A stretch of DNA of 17,201 nt from Pirellulaceae bacterium (GCA_013002105.1 JABDKS010000589.1:1-17201); one strand, 5' to 3'; positions 1 to 7,564 are shown, counted from the stretch's first letter. Notes: generated from the letters alone by a model not told the origin. Made by a program: numbers and translations.

Positions 1-806
1 GGGAGAATGGTTTGGAACGCAGCGGAGCGATAAATGCCGTCGGTCCAAATCGCTCCACGACCAATCGGCCAAAATTTCATTTTCGGATCTTTGTGCGCTG
101 CCAAACACAGCGATGGATTCAGGACCAGTCCCGAAACATCCTTAGCAACTTTGTCGCCCGCAATTTTGGACTCGGAAATCATCAAGGTATTCGCAAGTCC
201 ATCAAGAATGTCACGAAATTTCATCGCCCGTTTGCTCATGAACATGCCTCGTTTTGATACACGTCCGATCATGATCGCTAGGCGATCCTGCGGTTCAGGT
301 GTGCCGACCGAATCGATTGCGTCGCCGTAGTTCAGGACATAGCTGGCAGCTAACGGATGATCAGTCGATCCACGGTCATTTGGGCAAACCAATCGGGATG
401 GTCTCTCGCTCCACGGCTGATAGATATCGGCATCGTACCAAGGGACCGGACCCATTGACGGAAACGTTTGTGTTGACGTGCGGTACGGATTCGAGATCTT
501 TTCCCAGAGTGCTTGCTGTTGCATGAACGGCAGCAATCCAATCCAAACACTCAAGCGGTCCGCGTTGCTTTGCCAGGCTCTCGCTCGCGGCGGCCCGGAT
601 GTGCCACCACTGTTGATTGGCAACAGTTTGAATGCCGAGTGGTAGTTGTGAATCGCCAAACCGATGCTCTTTAGATTATCCGAGCAAGTTTCGGCACGCG
701 CAAGTTCTCGATGGTGCGAGATTTTGACCAGCGCGACTGATAGGACAACGAGCCCGCACAACAGTGCGGTGACGACGTCACGCCAAGAGAATCTTTGTCC
801 GTTCAC
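1..806 (-). CDS. DUF1559 family protein, 3' end cut by the window edge
   Basis: The frame is open from a GTG at 806 to the left edge, so the C-terminus is missing; about 268 residues are visible. An in-frame TAA lies a few codons upstream of the GTG, and an AGGGTG stretch sits just before it, so the start is well bounded. The protein begins with a short polar stretch (VNGQRFSWRD), then one hydrophobic segment at about residues 11-27 (VVTALLCGLVVLSVALV), then CSDNLKSIGLAIHNYHSAF, the typical DUF1559 opening (N-L-K-x-I-G-L-A-x-H-N-Y-H). Further on come WIGLLPFMQQQALW and a DGLANTLMISES segment, also usual for the family. DUF1559 proteins are greatly expanded in planctomycetes and normally start with a type IV prepilin signal (GFTLVELL). 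This copy lacks that signal and has only a plain membrane anchor. The function of the family is not established. The family call is confident; the role is unknown. Confidence 0.8.
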   Translation of the reverse strand, partial: MNGQRFSWRDVVTALLCGLVVLSVALVKISHHRELARAETCSDNLKSIGLAIHNYHSAFKLLPINSGGTSGPPRARAWQSNADRLSVWIGLLPFMQQQALWEKISNPYRTSTQTFPSMGPVPWYDADIYQPWSERPSRLVCPNDRGSTDHPLAASYVLNYGDAIDSVGTPEPQDRLAIMIGRVSKRGMFMSKRAMKFRDILDGLANTLMISESKIAGDKVAKDVSGLVLNPSLCLAAHKDPKMKFWPIGRGAIWTDGIYRSAAFQTIL

Positions 807-913
807 TGTAGCACCCTGCGGTTACAGAATTGGCCATTGTCATTGCTGATTGTTATAGCATGACGTTCACAGTAGCGGGCTAGCGAACACAGGTTCGACC
901 ATTTCCGGCCATG

Positions 914-2356
914 TTAAGGCAGTTGTTGGATTTGCTGTGCGAACGCAGTACGACGTTGTTGGAGTTGATCGTCAACGCGAGGTGTGAAAACGGTGCTCTG
1001 CGAGTCAGCGTTCCAGTTGGTTGGACGACCAGCCGCTAGCCATGCGACACCGCACGCGGTCGATTCCGATTCCTCGGGGCGACTGACGCGACGTGTTGTC
1101 ACATTGGCCAGTCGTTGACACAGCCCGTCCAGCCGTGACACACCGCCTGACACACGTAACTCAGAGATCTGCTCGTGCAGAGCGATGCGACGAACATTCT
1201 GGTCGATAAGAAACACGATGCTTTCGATGACAGCGATCATTGCCGCAGCCGGTTCTGGATAAGTCAGGATCGTTCCATCGAGATCGCACCAAAACGGATC
1301 ACCGCCGTCTTTCCACCATGGTGATCCAAGTCCACCGACGGTATTGATGAAAATTGGCGGTGATTTGTCGTCCGTCAACCACGTATTCAGCTGTGACTGA
1401 TAGTCAGATTTCAGATTCAGTTTTTCGGCAGCCCATTTCAACGCCAAGGCGCAGCCATTGACGGTTCCTTCGATCAAGTACTGAGTGGTTGTTGAATTCG
1501 AAAACGCGATTCCACCCAGCAATTCGGGTTCGATCGAGCAACCTGGTGAGCAGGGCATTAGCAGAAATCCACCGGTGCCAAGATTGACCAGTCCGGTCGA
1601 CTCGGGGAATCCTCCATGGCTGAACATCGCAGCGGTCTGGTCGCCCGAAACCGCTCGCAAGGAAACCGATGTATCACGCAACTGCCCAAAGTCATTTTGC
1701 ACGGGAACGCATACCGGCAGCTCTTGCGATGGAATTTCGAACCAATCGATCAACGTTGGATCCCAGTCTAATGTAGTGAGATTCATCAACTGTGTTCGCA
1801 GCGCGTTGGTATGGTCCACGCAGTAGGGCGTGGCGGAGACCAGATTGGCAATCAAGTAACTCGCCAGTGGTCCAATGCCGATTCGCGCCGGCAGCACCGA
1901 CTGTGCCGGGAGGAACTCGGTCAGCAGCCAGCGTATTTTGCTGGCCCCATAGTGTGGCGTCAGCGGCAAGCCGGTCCGCTGACGAATCAACGCAGCTCTG
2001 TCAGCGATTCGTTGGACGTCACGCCACGCCCGACGATCCAGCCAGCTAATGACCGGAGAGATTGCTTCGCCCGAATCGCGGTTCCAAGCTACCACGCTGG
2101 ATCGTTGTGTCGCCAAGCCGGCTGAATGGATTTCCCAATTGTTGGTCTTCGCAGTCGCTATCGCCTGCTCGATCCCGCTACGCAAACTTTGCAACAGCTC
2201 ATCGGCGTCCTGTTCGGCGCGGTCGTCGTCGAGTCGATTCAAGGTGACTGGAATTTGGAACTTCGCCAGCGAGTGACCGTCAGTGCTGATCAACATCGTG
2301 CGAGAAGAATGCGTGCCTTGATCCAGCGCCAGATAGACTTCATTTCGTTTGTCCAT
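914..2356 (-). CDS. glpK: Glycerol kinase-like FGGY carbohydrate kinase
   Basis: A 480-residue FGGY-family kinase expected to phosphorylate glycerol to glycerol-3-phosphate with ATP in the cytoplasm. Visible signatures are the N-terminal phosphate-binding LALDQGTHSSR (residues 9-19), the substrate-region GLATQRSSVVAW (80-91) and SWLDRR (104-109), DHTNALRTQLMNLTTLDWD (181-199, very close to E. coli GlpK), the catalytic-base segment SGDQTAAM (237-244), LGTGGFLL (259-266), and the C-terminal SGGVSRLDGL and ESTACGVAWLAAG. Length is close to the usual 495-500. The ATG at 2356 has GAGG about 5 bases upstream. It lies 50 bases after the glpD stop as the last gene of the operon. Compared from memory with E. 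coli GlpK, two glycerol-contacting residues differ: Glu84 is Ser86 here and Tyr135 is His135. Arg, Trp103, Asp245 and Phe270 equivalents remain. Glycerol is therefore the best guess, but a related polyol is possible. Confidence 0.85.
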   Translation of the reverse strand: MDKRNEVYLALDQGTHSSRTMLISTDGHSLAKFQIPVTLNRLDDDRAEQDADELLQSLRSGIEQAIATAKTNNWEIHSAGLATQRSSVVAWNRDSGEAISPVISWLDRRAWRDVQRIADRAALIRQRTGLPLTPHYGASKIRWLLTEFLPAQSVLPARIGIGPLASYLIANLVSATPYCVDHTNALRTQLMNLTTLDWDPTLIDWFEIPSQELPVCVPVQNDFGQLRDTSVSLRAVSGDQTAAMFSHGGFPESTGLVNLGTGGFLLMPCSPGCSIEPELLGGIAFSNSTTTQYLIEGTVNGCALALKWAAEKLNLKSDYQSQLNTWLTDDKSPPIFINTVGGLGSPWWKDGGDPFWCDLDGTILTYPEPAAAMIAVIESIVFLIDQNVRRIALHEQISELRVSGGVSRLDGLCQRLANVTTRRVSRPEESESTACGVAWLAAGRPTNWNADSQSTVFTPRVDDQLQQRRTAFAQQIQQLP

Positions 2357-2406
2357 CTGGGCCTCGAATCGACAAGAGAGAACACGGCAAAGAGACGACA
2401 GGACCG

Positions 2407-3705
2407 CTAGGAGGCCGGATCACGAAGCGGCAATTCGCGGGTGCTGGCGACGGGTTGTTTTTCGGGTAGCGTGCGTTTGAGAATTTTCATCACCTTTTCA
2501 CCGGTCGCTCGGTATCCGGTTAACTTGCCGCCATAGATCGACAAGATCCGTGGTCGCGAAGCATTGTCGATTGGCAGTTGCGTTTCGCGCGAGCGTTTGA
2601 AAGCCGCACCGGTCGCGGCGGGCAAGACGCGTAAACCGGCCCATTGGTTGATCACCGTCGAGTCACGGCCTGGAAAATGTCGCTCAAAGAGTTTCTTCAG
2701 ATAGGTGACTTCCTCCGCTAGCGGCGTCACTTTGTCTGGGTCTCCCGCATACTTCGCTTCGGTCGTCCCAATCATCGTGTGCCCTTGCCAAGGCATCACA
2801 AAGACAACGCGTTTGTCTTCCGCTTCGACGTAATAGCAACCCTTTGTGATCTCACCGGGACACTCAATGTGCGTCCCTTGCACATTGTCCACTGCGACCG
2901 GCTGAATGGGCGGCGTGATGTGCGACAAAATCTCGTTCGCCCAAGGACCGCCGGCGTTGACCACGGTTTGGGCCTTGGTGGTGACTTTGTCGCCATTGAA
3001 TTCGATGGTGACATCCACACCATCATCGCCGACTTTCGCGTGTTGAAATTGGGCGGGGTAAAACAAGTCCGCACCGTGGTCTTGCGCCGATTGCATCACG
3101 GCCCGCGACAACGCTGCGTCATCGGTTTGACCGTCGACGTACTGAAACACCTTTTTTAATCCGGTTTGGTCCAGTCCATCCAATGAATCCCACTCTGATT
3201 TTGGCACCGTGCGAAAACGCGTGTCTCTTTTTCCGCCGGCTAGGATCGTATACAGCAGTAACCCCAACTTCATCATCCATGGTTTGCGGCTGGTTCGGTC
3301 GTAGACTGGGATGAAAAACTGTTGCCGTTGAACCAACCCTGGCGCAAGCCGCAACAGGAGTTCTCGTTCTCGCAAGCTCTCCCACACCAGCGAAAGCTCG
3401 AAGCTCTCCAAGTACCGCAGTCCGCCGTGAATCAGCTTGCTGCTGCGGCTAGAGGTGCCTTCTGCGATTCGTGATTTCTCGATCACCGCGACACTGTATC
3501 CGTCCGCCGCGGCGGCCTGTGCCACACCGACACCGTGAATACCGCCGCCAATGACTAGTACGTCGTAGGCGTTTTGGACGGTTGTTGCGCATGCGTTTGC
3601 AGAATTAACATTGAATGCAGCACCGTAGCTAAGGTCCACGGTTCCCACATCGGTAGGGTCGGGATTCGTGATTCGATTCGACTTACTCATGTTCACAAAA
3701 CTCAT
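2407..3705 (-). CDS. glpD: FAD-dependent glycerol-3-phosphate dehydrogenase
   Basis: This flavoenzyme oxidises sn-glycerol-3-phosphate to dihydroxyacetone phosphate, passing electrons to the quinone pool at the inner face of the membrane. A Rossmann FAD-binding motif VIGGGIHGVG (residues 51-60) is followed by the family hallmark SSKLIHGGLRYLE (88-100), then AGGPWANEI, KRVVFVMPWQGHTMIGTTEAKYAGDP in pieces, WAGLRVLP and YGGKLTGYR, all in the order of E. coli GlpD. Two features differ: an extension of about 45 residues before the FAD motif, and an early end shortly after GGKLTGYR. At 432 residues it lacks most of the C-terminal DAO_C helical domain found in 500-residue GlpD proteins. The ATG at 3705 lies inside the 3' end of the preceding gene. 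A second ATG at 3690 sits in ATGAGTAA, overlapping that gene's TAA, and may be the real, translationally coupled start. Neither has a strong Shine-Dalgarno sequence. Confidence 0.9.
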   Translation of the reverse strand: MSFVNMSKSNRITNPDPTDVGTVDLSYGAAFNVNSANACATTVQNAYDVLVIGGGIHGVGVAQAAAADGYSVAVIEKSRIAEGTSSRSSKLIHGGLRYLESFELSLVWESLRERELLLRLAPGLVQRQQFFIPVYDRTSRKPWMMKLGLLLYTILAGGKRDTRFRTVPKSEWDSLDGLDQTGLKKVFQYVDGQTDDAALSRAVMQSAQDHGADLFYPAQFQHAKVGDDGVDVTIEFNGDKVTTKAQTVVNAGGPWANEILSHITPPIQPVAVDNVQGTHIECPGEITKGCYYVEAEDKRVVFVMPWQGHTMIGTTEAKYAGDPDKVTPLAEEVTYLKKLFERHFPGRDSTVINQWAGLRVLPAATGAAFKRSRETQLPIDNASRPRILSIYGGKLTGYRATGEKVMKILKRTLPEKQPVASTRELPLRDPAS

Positions 3706-4495
3706 TGCTGCCCAGAAGATCGACGATGCGGTTGGTCTCCAGCATGTCGAATCCGCTTTCGTAAAAGTCCATCGCTTCGTTTACTGTGTCGGTGTTGTAC
3801 AGCACCCATTGCCAATCGCCTGGCCAGACTTTGCGATCCAGCGGGATACGGGTCGTTTTGCAAAACAGATATTCGGGTTCAAGACGCTCTGCGTGGCGAT
3901 GGTTTTCGTCATTGTATTCCCGTAGCACCCAGCCGATTGGTATTTGCGGTGCGATCGATCGCACCGAAACAAGAACGGAACGATCAAACGAGATCACAAC
4001 GGCTTGTTTGCCGATCGGCCGGATAATATCGATCACGCTGGTCGCCGTTCGATCGGCACCAAAGACTTCGACACTTTGCCGCTTGATTTCGACGAATACC
4101 GTGACATCGGGATATTGTGATATCCAATGTACAAATTCGGACAACGAGGCCAGTGGATTGTCGGAAAACTGAGACCCGAATCGTTCTGGATAGGAGCCGG
4201 GAAGTTTCAGTACCTCCGCTGAGATCATTTGCGTCAGATCAGCAACGGTACCGGTCATCCGCGTCAAGTCTTGATCGTGATGGACGATCGGGACCAGATC
4301 ACTGGCCAATTGGACGTCCAGTTCCACGAACTTAGCCCCCGCATCGACGGCGGCCTGATAGGCAACCATCGTGTTTTCGGGATATCGATCGCTGGCGCCG
4401 CGATGTGCAATCAGCGTCGGTCGTCCGCGTTGCAAGGTGGATGGTGGGGACATGTCGACGTATTCACTAGGACGTGGCGAACGAAGCGACGCCAT
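3683..4495 (-). CDS. Glycerophosphodiester phosphodiesterase (GDPD family)
   Basis: It hydrolyses glycerophosphodiesters, the deacylated phospholipid head groups, to glycerol-3-phosphate and an alcohol. The 270-residue protein shows the GDPD core: LIAHRGASDRYPENT (residues 28-42; catalytic His31, Arg32, metal-site Glu40), FVELDVQ (56-62; metal ligands Glu58 and Asp60), VHHDQDL (71-77; second catalytic His73), and VFVEIKRQ with the conserved Glu. There is no signal peptide, which suggests a cytoplasmic UgpQ-type enzyme rather than periplasmic GlpQ. ATG 4495 gives 14 residues before a second Met (ATG 4453); either could be used, and neither has a clear ribosome binding site. It is the first gene of a three-gene operon with glpD and the glpK-like gene, and its stop overlaps the glpD start region. 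Its product feeds GlpD directly. A perfect 20-bp palindrome lies inside the gene at 3947-3966. Confidence 0.88.
   Translation of the reverse strand: MASLRSPRPSEYVDMSPPSTLQRGRPTLIAHRGASDRYPENTMVAYQAAVDAGAKFVELDVQLASDLVPIVHHDQDLTRMTGTVADLTQMISAEVLKLPGSYPERFGSQFSDNPLASLSEFVHWISQYPDVTVFVEIKRQSVEVFGADRTATSVIDIIRPIGKQAVVISFDRSVLVSVRSIAPQIPIGWVLREYNDENHRHAERLEPEYLFCKTTRIPLDRKVWPGDWQWVLYNTDTVNEAMDFYESGFDMLETNRIVDLLGSNEFCEHE
3947..3966. repeat. Perfect 20-bp palindrome inside the GDPD gene
   Basis: The two halves CGGTGCGATC and GATCGCACCG are exact reverse complements with no spacer. Two further pairs match one base farther out (3945/3968 and 3944/3969). It falls in the codons for V-R-S-I-A-P. It could be an intragenic operator or a cruciform, or a chance product of the GATCGATC core; the sequence alone does not decide. 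Confidence 0.75.
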
Positions 4496-4804
4496 CGCAA
4501 TGATGGTATTGCATATCGAATCGGTACAACGTTGTTGACGCGAAAAGGTTGACCTAATCAGCAGATTTTGACATTTCCGAATCTCTGCGAAGTTGCCGAC
4601 CTCAATTCAATCGTAATGCAAACAGTAGCAGCCATGTTGGCATTGGGGGCACGATCGGGTCGCAACAGTTGGGCAAAGTTTGCGGGGTAAGAATCTGCTT
4701 GTTGATCGGCCTGGGATTGCAGTCGATGCAGATAAGGATGGGGTGTCGTCTTGAGTGGGCGAATGTTTGTGACACCCCTCTGTTTTCTCGAAGGAATCAC
4801 ATTC
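4496..4804. promoter_or_regulatory. Divergent intergenic region between the GDPD operon and the kinase gene
   Basis: This stretch of about 309 bases must hold the start signals for the minus-strand GDPD-glpD-glpK operon and for the plus-strand kinase. A perfect 10-bp palindrome ACAACGTTGT lies at 4526-4535, roughly 30-40 bases upstream of the GDPD start codon, where an operator or repressor site would fit. No convincing paired -35/-10 boxes could be assigned on either strand. A small minus-strand open frame across 4558-4812 has no recognisable features and was not accepted as a gene. Confidence 0.35.
4791..4795 (+). promoter_or_regulatory. Ribosome binding site that decides the kinase start
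   Basis: AAGGA at 4791-4795 stands nine bases before the GTG at 4805. It is the best-placed Shine-Dalgarno sequence for this gene. The upstream alternatives, TTG 4751 and ATG 4763, have no comparable signal, so the GTG is preferred. Confidence 0.6.
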
Positions 4805-5641
4805 GTGACCACCGATTCAACGCAAGGAAAGCAAGCGAAAATGCAGCGTCCATCGATCCTTGGGATCTGGCGATTGGGTCAAGTGATCCACACAGGTCGA
4901 TCAGCCGAACTGACATTGGCTCAACCGGCCGATGCCGACGGTAGCCCCCGCTGGGATTATGTTCTCAAGCGGGCCATCGGCGCGCAAGAAAACGCGGAGC
5001 ATCTGCGACAAATCGTTCAGTTCACAGCCGCGTCAACGACGACGTCGCATCCGAATCTGGTTCCCGTCCTGGACGCTTCGGTAACCGGTTCATCACCCTA
5101 TCTGGTGATGCCCCGTTTAGAAGGCATCACGATGCAAAAGCATATCGATGTCGCCCTCAAGCCACTCCCAGTTGCTTTGTGGATGGTTCGGCAGGTCGCC
5201 CAAGCATTAGTGGCTGTACATAATGCTGGTTGGGTCCATGGTGATGTAAAACCGGACAATGTTATGGTCGGCTCACGCGGTCACGTCACCTTGATCGACT
5301 TGGGATTCGCGTCACGCATCCACACGGTCAGCGGAAGCCAGTTTCGAGGCACGCCTGATTACGCTGCGCCAGAAATTCTGAACGGTAATATGGCTGCGAT
5401 GCCGTCGGCCGACGTCTTTGCACTCGGTCGCGTTCTCTGGACGTGGTTGACGCGTATTGAGAAGGTCAGCGAGAGCATTCTGGAACCGGTGGCGGATCTG
5501 GTGGAGCAGATGGTTGCAGACGACCCGAGCCAGCGGCCAGCCATCGAAGTTGTCACACGCAAGTTGTTGCGGTTGGAAATCGATTCGCTGGGGGAACATA
5601 TCGGTCCGGGTCGATTGCCGCCCATTCGACGTGTCGCCTAG
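4805..5641 (+). CDS. Compact Ser/Thr protein kinase (Hanks type), soluble
   Basis: A 278-residue protein that is almost entirely a eukaryotic-like kinase domain, expected to transfer ATP phosphate to Ser/Thr of unknown cytoplasmic targets. Visible elements are the ATP-binding Lys in YVLKR (Lys55), the catalytic loop VHGDVKPDN (144-152; Asp147, Lys149, Asn152), the metal-binding DLG in LIDLGFAS (Asp165, replacing DFG), GTPDYAAPE (182-190, the APE motif), SADVFALG (Asp203), and the subdomain XI Arg in PSQRPA (Arg244). The glycine-rich loop is degenerate (HTGRSAE instead of GxGxxG), and the HRD Arg is Gly, so it is a non-RD kinase. There is no membrane segment or C-terminal sensor domain. Start chosen at GTG 4805 from the AAGGA nine bases upstream; a longer form from TTG 4751 or ATG 4763 is possible. 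It converges with the binding-protein gene, stop to stop within 11 bases. No partner phosphatase is visible. Confidence 0.85.
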   Translation: MTTDSTQGKQAKMQRPSILGIWRLGQVIHTGRSAELTLAQPADADGSPRWDYVLKRAIGAQENAEHLRQIVQFTAASTTTSHPNLVPVLDASVTGSSPYLVMPRLEGITMQKHIDVALKPLPVALWMVRQVAQALVAVHNAGWVHGDVKPDNVMVGSRGHVTLIDLGFASRIHTVSGSQFRGTPDYAAPEILNGNMAAMPSADVFALGRVLWTWLTRIEKVSESILEPVADLVEQMVADDPSQRPAIEVVTRKLLRLEIDSLGEHIGPGRLPPIRRVA

Positions 5642-5652
5642 CCGACTTTGGA

Positions 5653-6627
5653 CTACAAGAAATCCAGCGTGAAGCAATCGTTGGGCTGAACGTTCGCGTC
5701 GATCAATTCTAGGTCACGCAATTGCTGCACCAAGGTTTGCCATCTGTCGTCGGACATTTGTCCGACCGATTCCAATGGCGTGCCGGACGGCATCGCGAGT
5801 TTCCGCAACTCATCCATGCCAAGCTTTAGGGCTTCGGAGGTCATTTGATCGTTGGCTTCCAAAATCGCCTGATTCCCATTGGTCGGATCTGTTAAATAGT
5901 TCTGCCAGCCTTTCCGCGTGGCTTGGACAAATCGGCGGACAAGGTCAGGTTGGTCACGGATCATTGTTCCAGTTGTCACCAGTACACTGGAGTAGGGATT
6001 GAAACCTAGATCGCTAACCATCAGTGTGCGAACTTTGACGCCTTGCTGGCCAGCCAAGAGCGGTTCGGAAAACGAGTATCCTTGCATGGTCACGTCGGGA
6101 TCGGCTACCAACGGTGCGACGCTCCCCTGGTAGGGGACCTCCTTGACGTTTTTCAGCAGTCCTTTGCGACGCATGAATTCCACAAACGGGCGTGGACCGT
6201 GTTGAAAAGTCTTCCCGGCAAGGTCGTCAAAGGTCTCAATGCCGCTATCGGCTCGCACGACGATGCAACGGGGATGATTTTGCATCGCGGCCAAGACGGC
6301 AACAATATCGACGCCCTCGTTTCGCAACAGCACGACGTCGTCCGCGTTCGCCATTGCGAACTGACAGCGTGCCAACTCCAATTCAGGCCCGATCGGTGCG
6401 TTGATCCCACCGGGGCGAATCTGGACGCTCAAACCGGCATCACGAAATATCCCATCCGCTTCGGCTTGATACAAACCACCATGCTCCGATTCCGCTTTCC
6501 AATTCAGTTGAACCGAAACTCGTTCGGTCGCTGCGGATCCAGAATCCGATTCGCGGGATGATCGACTGCAACTGCTCGTGATCGAAAGGCACAGGATCAG
6601 TGAGACGACCAGAGATTGTTTTGACAT
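5653..6627 (-). CDS. ABC transporter substrate-binding protein, NMT1/THI5-like
   Basis: This is the periplasmic capture protein of the importer encoded just upstream. From ATG 6627 the 324-residue protein opens with a signal sequence (MSKQSLVVSLILCLSITSSC). Cys20 could be lipidated, but the lipobox is imperfect (TSSC). The mature part begins VSVQLNWKAESEHGGLYQAEADGIF (in pieces, residues 37-61), the typical NMT1 opening, and continues with the ligand-cleft segments FAMANADDVVLLR (90-102), DLAGKTF (135-141), MQGYSFSEP (181-189) and YSSVLVTT (212-219). The family binds thiamine-pyrimidine precursors, riboflavin, or sulfonates and nitrate. The LNW...EHGG opening leans towards the vitamin-precursor group, but the substrate is unproven. 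The reading frame extends to ATG 6732, but the added 35 residues are charged and would bury the signal peptide, so 6627 is preferred. No strong ribosome binding site is present. It lies 118 bases after the permease stop. Confidence 0.85.
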   Translation of the reverse strand: MSKQSLVVSLILCLSITSSCSRSSRESDSGSAATERVSVQLNWKAESEHGGLYQAEADGIFRDAGLSVQIRPGGINAPIGPELELARCQFAMANADDVVLLRNEGVDIVAVLAAMQNHPRCIVVRADSGIETFDDLAGKTFQHGPRPFVEFMRRKGLLKNVKEVPYQGSVAPLVADPDVTMQGYSFSEPLLAGQQGVKVRTLMVSDLGFNPYSSVLVTTGTMIRDQPDLVRRFVQATRKGWQNYLTDPTNGNQAILEANDQMTSEALKLGMDELRKLAMPSGTPLESVGQMSDDRWQTLVQQLRDLELIDANVQPNDCFTLDFL

Positions 6628-6745
6628 CGTATCGCTGCGGTGAGCTGGAAGCGTGGTTCGGATCGCCGTCGACCGAACGTCAGTCTGCCGAACCATTTTC
6701 TCCGAATCAGGCGTCTTGGATAGGCCGGACACAGACGCGCAGGTG

Positions 6746-7564
6746 TTAGCCAGCGTTTTTTACAACGGGGGACGTGCCTATCCAGCGTCTCAGTACTGTG
6801 GCCGAAACCAATCGCACGGCACCGAAAAGCACCAGTCCCACGAACATCGATGCAAAAAGCGCGGCCATCAGTGCGTCCGTTTTGTGAAACGCCTGCCATT
6901 GCTGCATCAACGCGCCCAAGCCGGCAAAGTTTTGTCCGTTGCCGATAAAAAATTCGGCGACAATCGCACCGATCACCGCCAAGCCACTGCTGGTTTGTGT
7001 TCCCAGCATCAGACTTTCAACGGCGCCGGGGATTTGCAGTCGCATTAGCCGCTTTCGCTTCCCGACTCCATACAAGCGGAAAAGATCGGACAGTTCACGG
7101 TCGACAGCCAGCAGTCCGGCGGTCACGTTGTTGATAATCGGAAAAAGGCAAATGATGACGGTCACGATCACAACCGTTCGAAATCGATATCCGCTCCAGA
7201 TGATCAACAGCGGAGCGATGGCCACAATCGGAACGGTTTGCAGGAAAACAATGTAGGGAAAAAATGCCAGCCTGACTTTCCGCGACAAACTGAACGCAAC
7301 GGCGATCAGCGAACCCAGTCCGACGGCGACCAGCAATCCGGTCAAAGCAGCAAGGGTAGTCGACAGAGTCCCTTGAAACAGTTCACTGCGTCGTTGGTAG
7401 GCCGCGACGGCAACCTGGGCGGGCGTCGGGAGCAGCAACTTCGAAAAACCGAACAGATAAATGATCGCATACCAAGATGCGATCCCGATTGCCGCAACAG
7501 CAAAGATCCACAACGCGCTACTGACCCAATCTTTGGATGCGGATGGACGATGCAATTGATTCAC
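6746..7564 (-). CDS. ABC transporter permease, SsuC/TauC/ThiX type
   Basis: The membrane channel of the importer. From GTG 7564 it is 272 residues with about six hydrophobic helices, including ALWIFAVAAIGIASWYAII, the GLLVAVGLGSLIAVAF region, FLQTVPIVAIAPLLIIW, VVIVTVIICLFPII and ALFASMFVGLVLFGAV. The cytoplasmic coupling loop (EAA-like) is visible as LFRLYGVGKRKRLMRLQIPGA, with the usual G-x(n)-LP-like spacing (here QIPGA). AIVAEFFIGNGQNFAGLG is typical of the SsuC/TauC branch. The start GTG shares bases with the stop of the ATPase gene (GTGA overlap at 7561-7564), a standard sign of translational coupling. A TTG at 7585 in the same frame would add seven residues and is less likely. This branch normally works as a homodimer with one ATPase and one lipoprotein or periplasmic binder, all three of which are present here. 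Confidence 0.88.
   Translation of the reverse strand: MNQLHRPSASKDWVSSALWIFAVAAIGIASWYAIIYLFGFSKLLLPTPAQVAVAAYQRRSELFQGTLSTTLAALTGLLVAVGLGSLIAVAFSLSRKVRLAFFPYIVFLQTVPIVAIAPLLIIWSGYRFRTVVIVTVIICLFPIINNVTAGLLAVDRELSDLFRLYGVGKRKRLMRLQIPGAVESLMLGTQTSSGLAVIGAIVAEFFIGNGQNFAGLGALMQQWQAFHKTDALMAALFASMFVGLVLFGAVRLVSATVLRRWIGTSPVVKNAG

Noticed and set aside
801..876. Near-repeat GTTCACTGTAGC / GTTCACAGTAGC around 801 and 865
   Set aside because: Only 12 bases with a mismatch, one copy touching the GTG start; likely chance.
3574..4026. Plus-strand open frame of 150 codons opposite glpD and GDPD
   Set aside because: Antisense to two well-supported enzymes and without any recognisable motif.
4558..4812. 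Minus-strand open frame of 84 codons before the GDPD operon
   Set aside because: No domain, no ribosome binding site, and it overlaps the kinase start region; composition is unlike a coding gene.
6628..6732. N-terminal 35-residue extension of the ABC binding protein
   Set aside because: It is charged and precedes a good signal sequence starting at ATG 6627.
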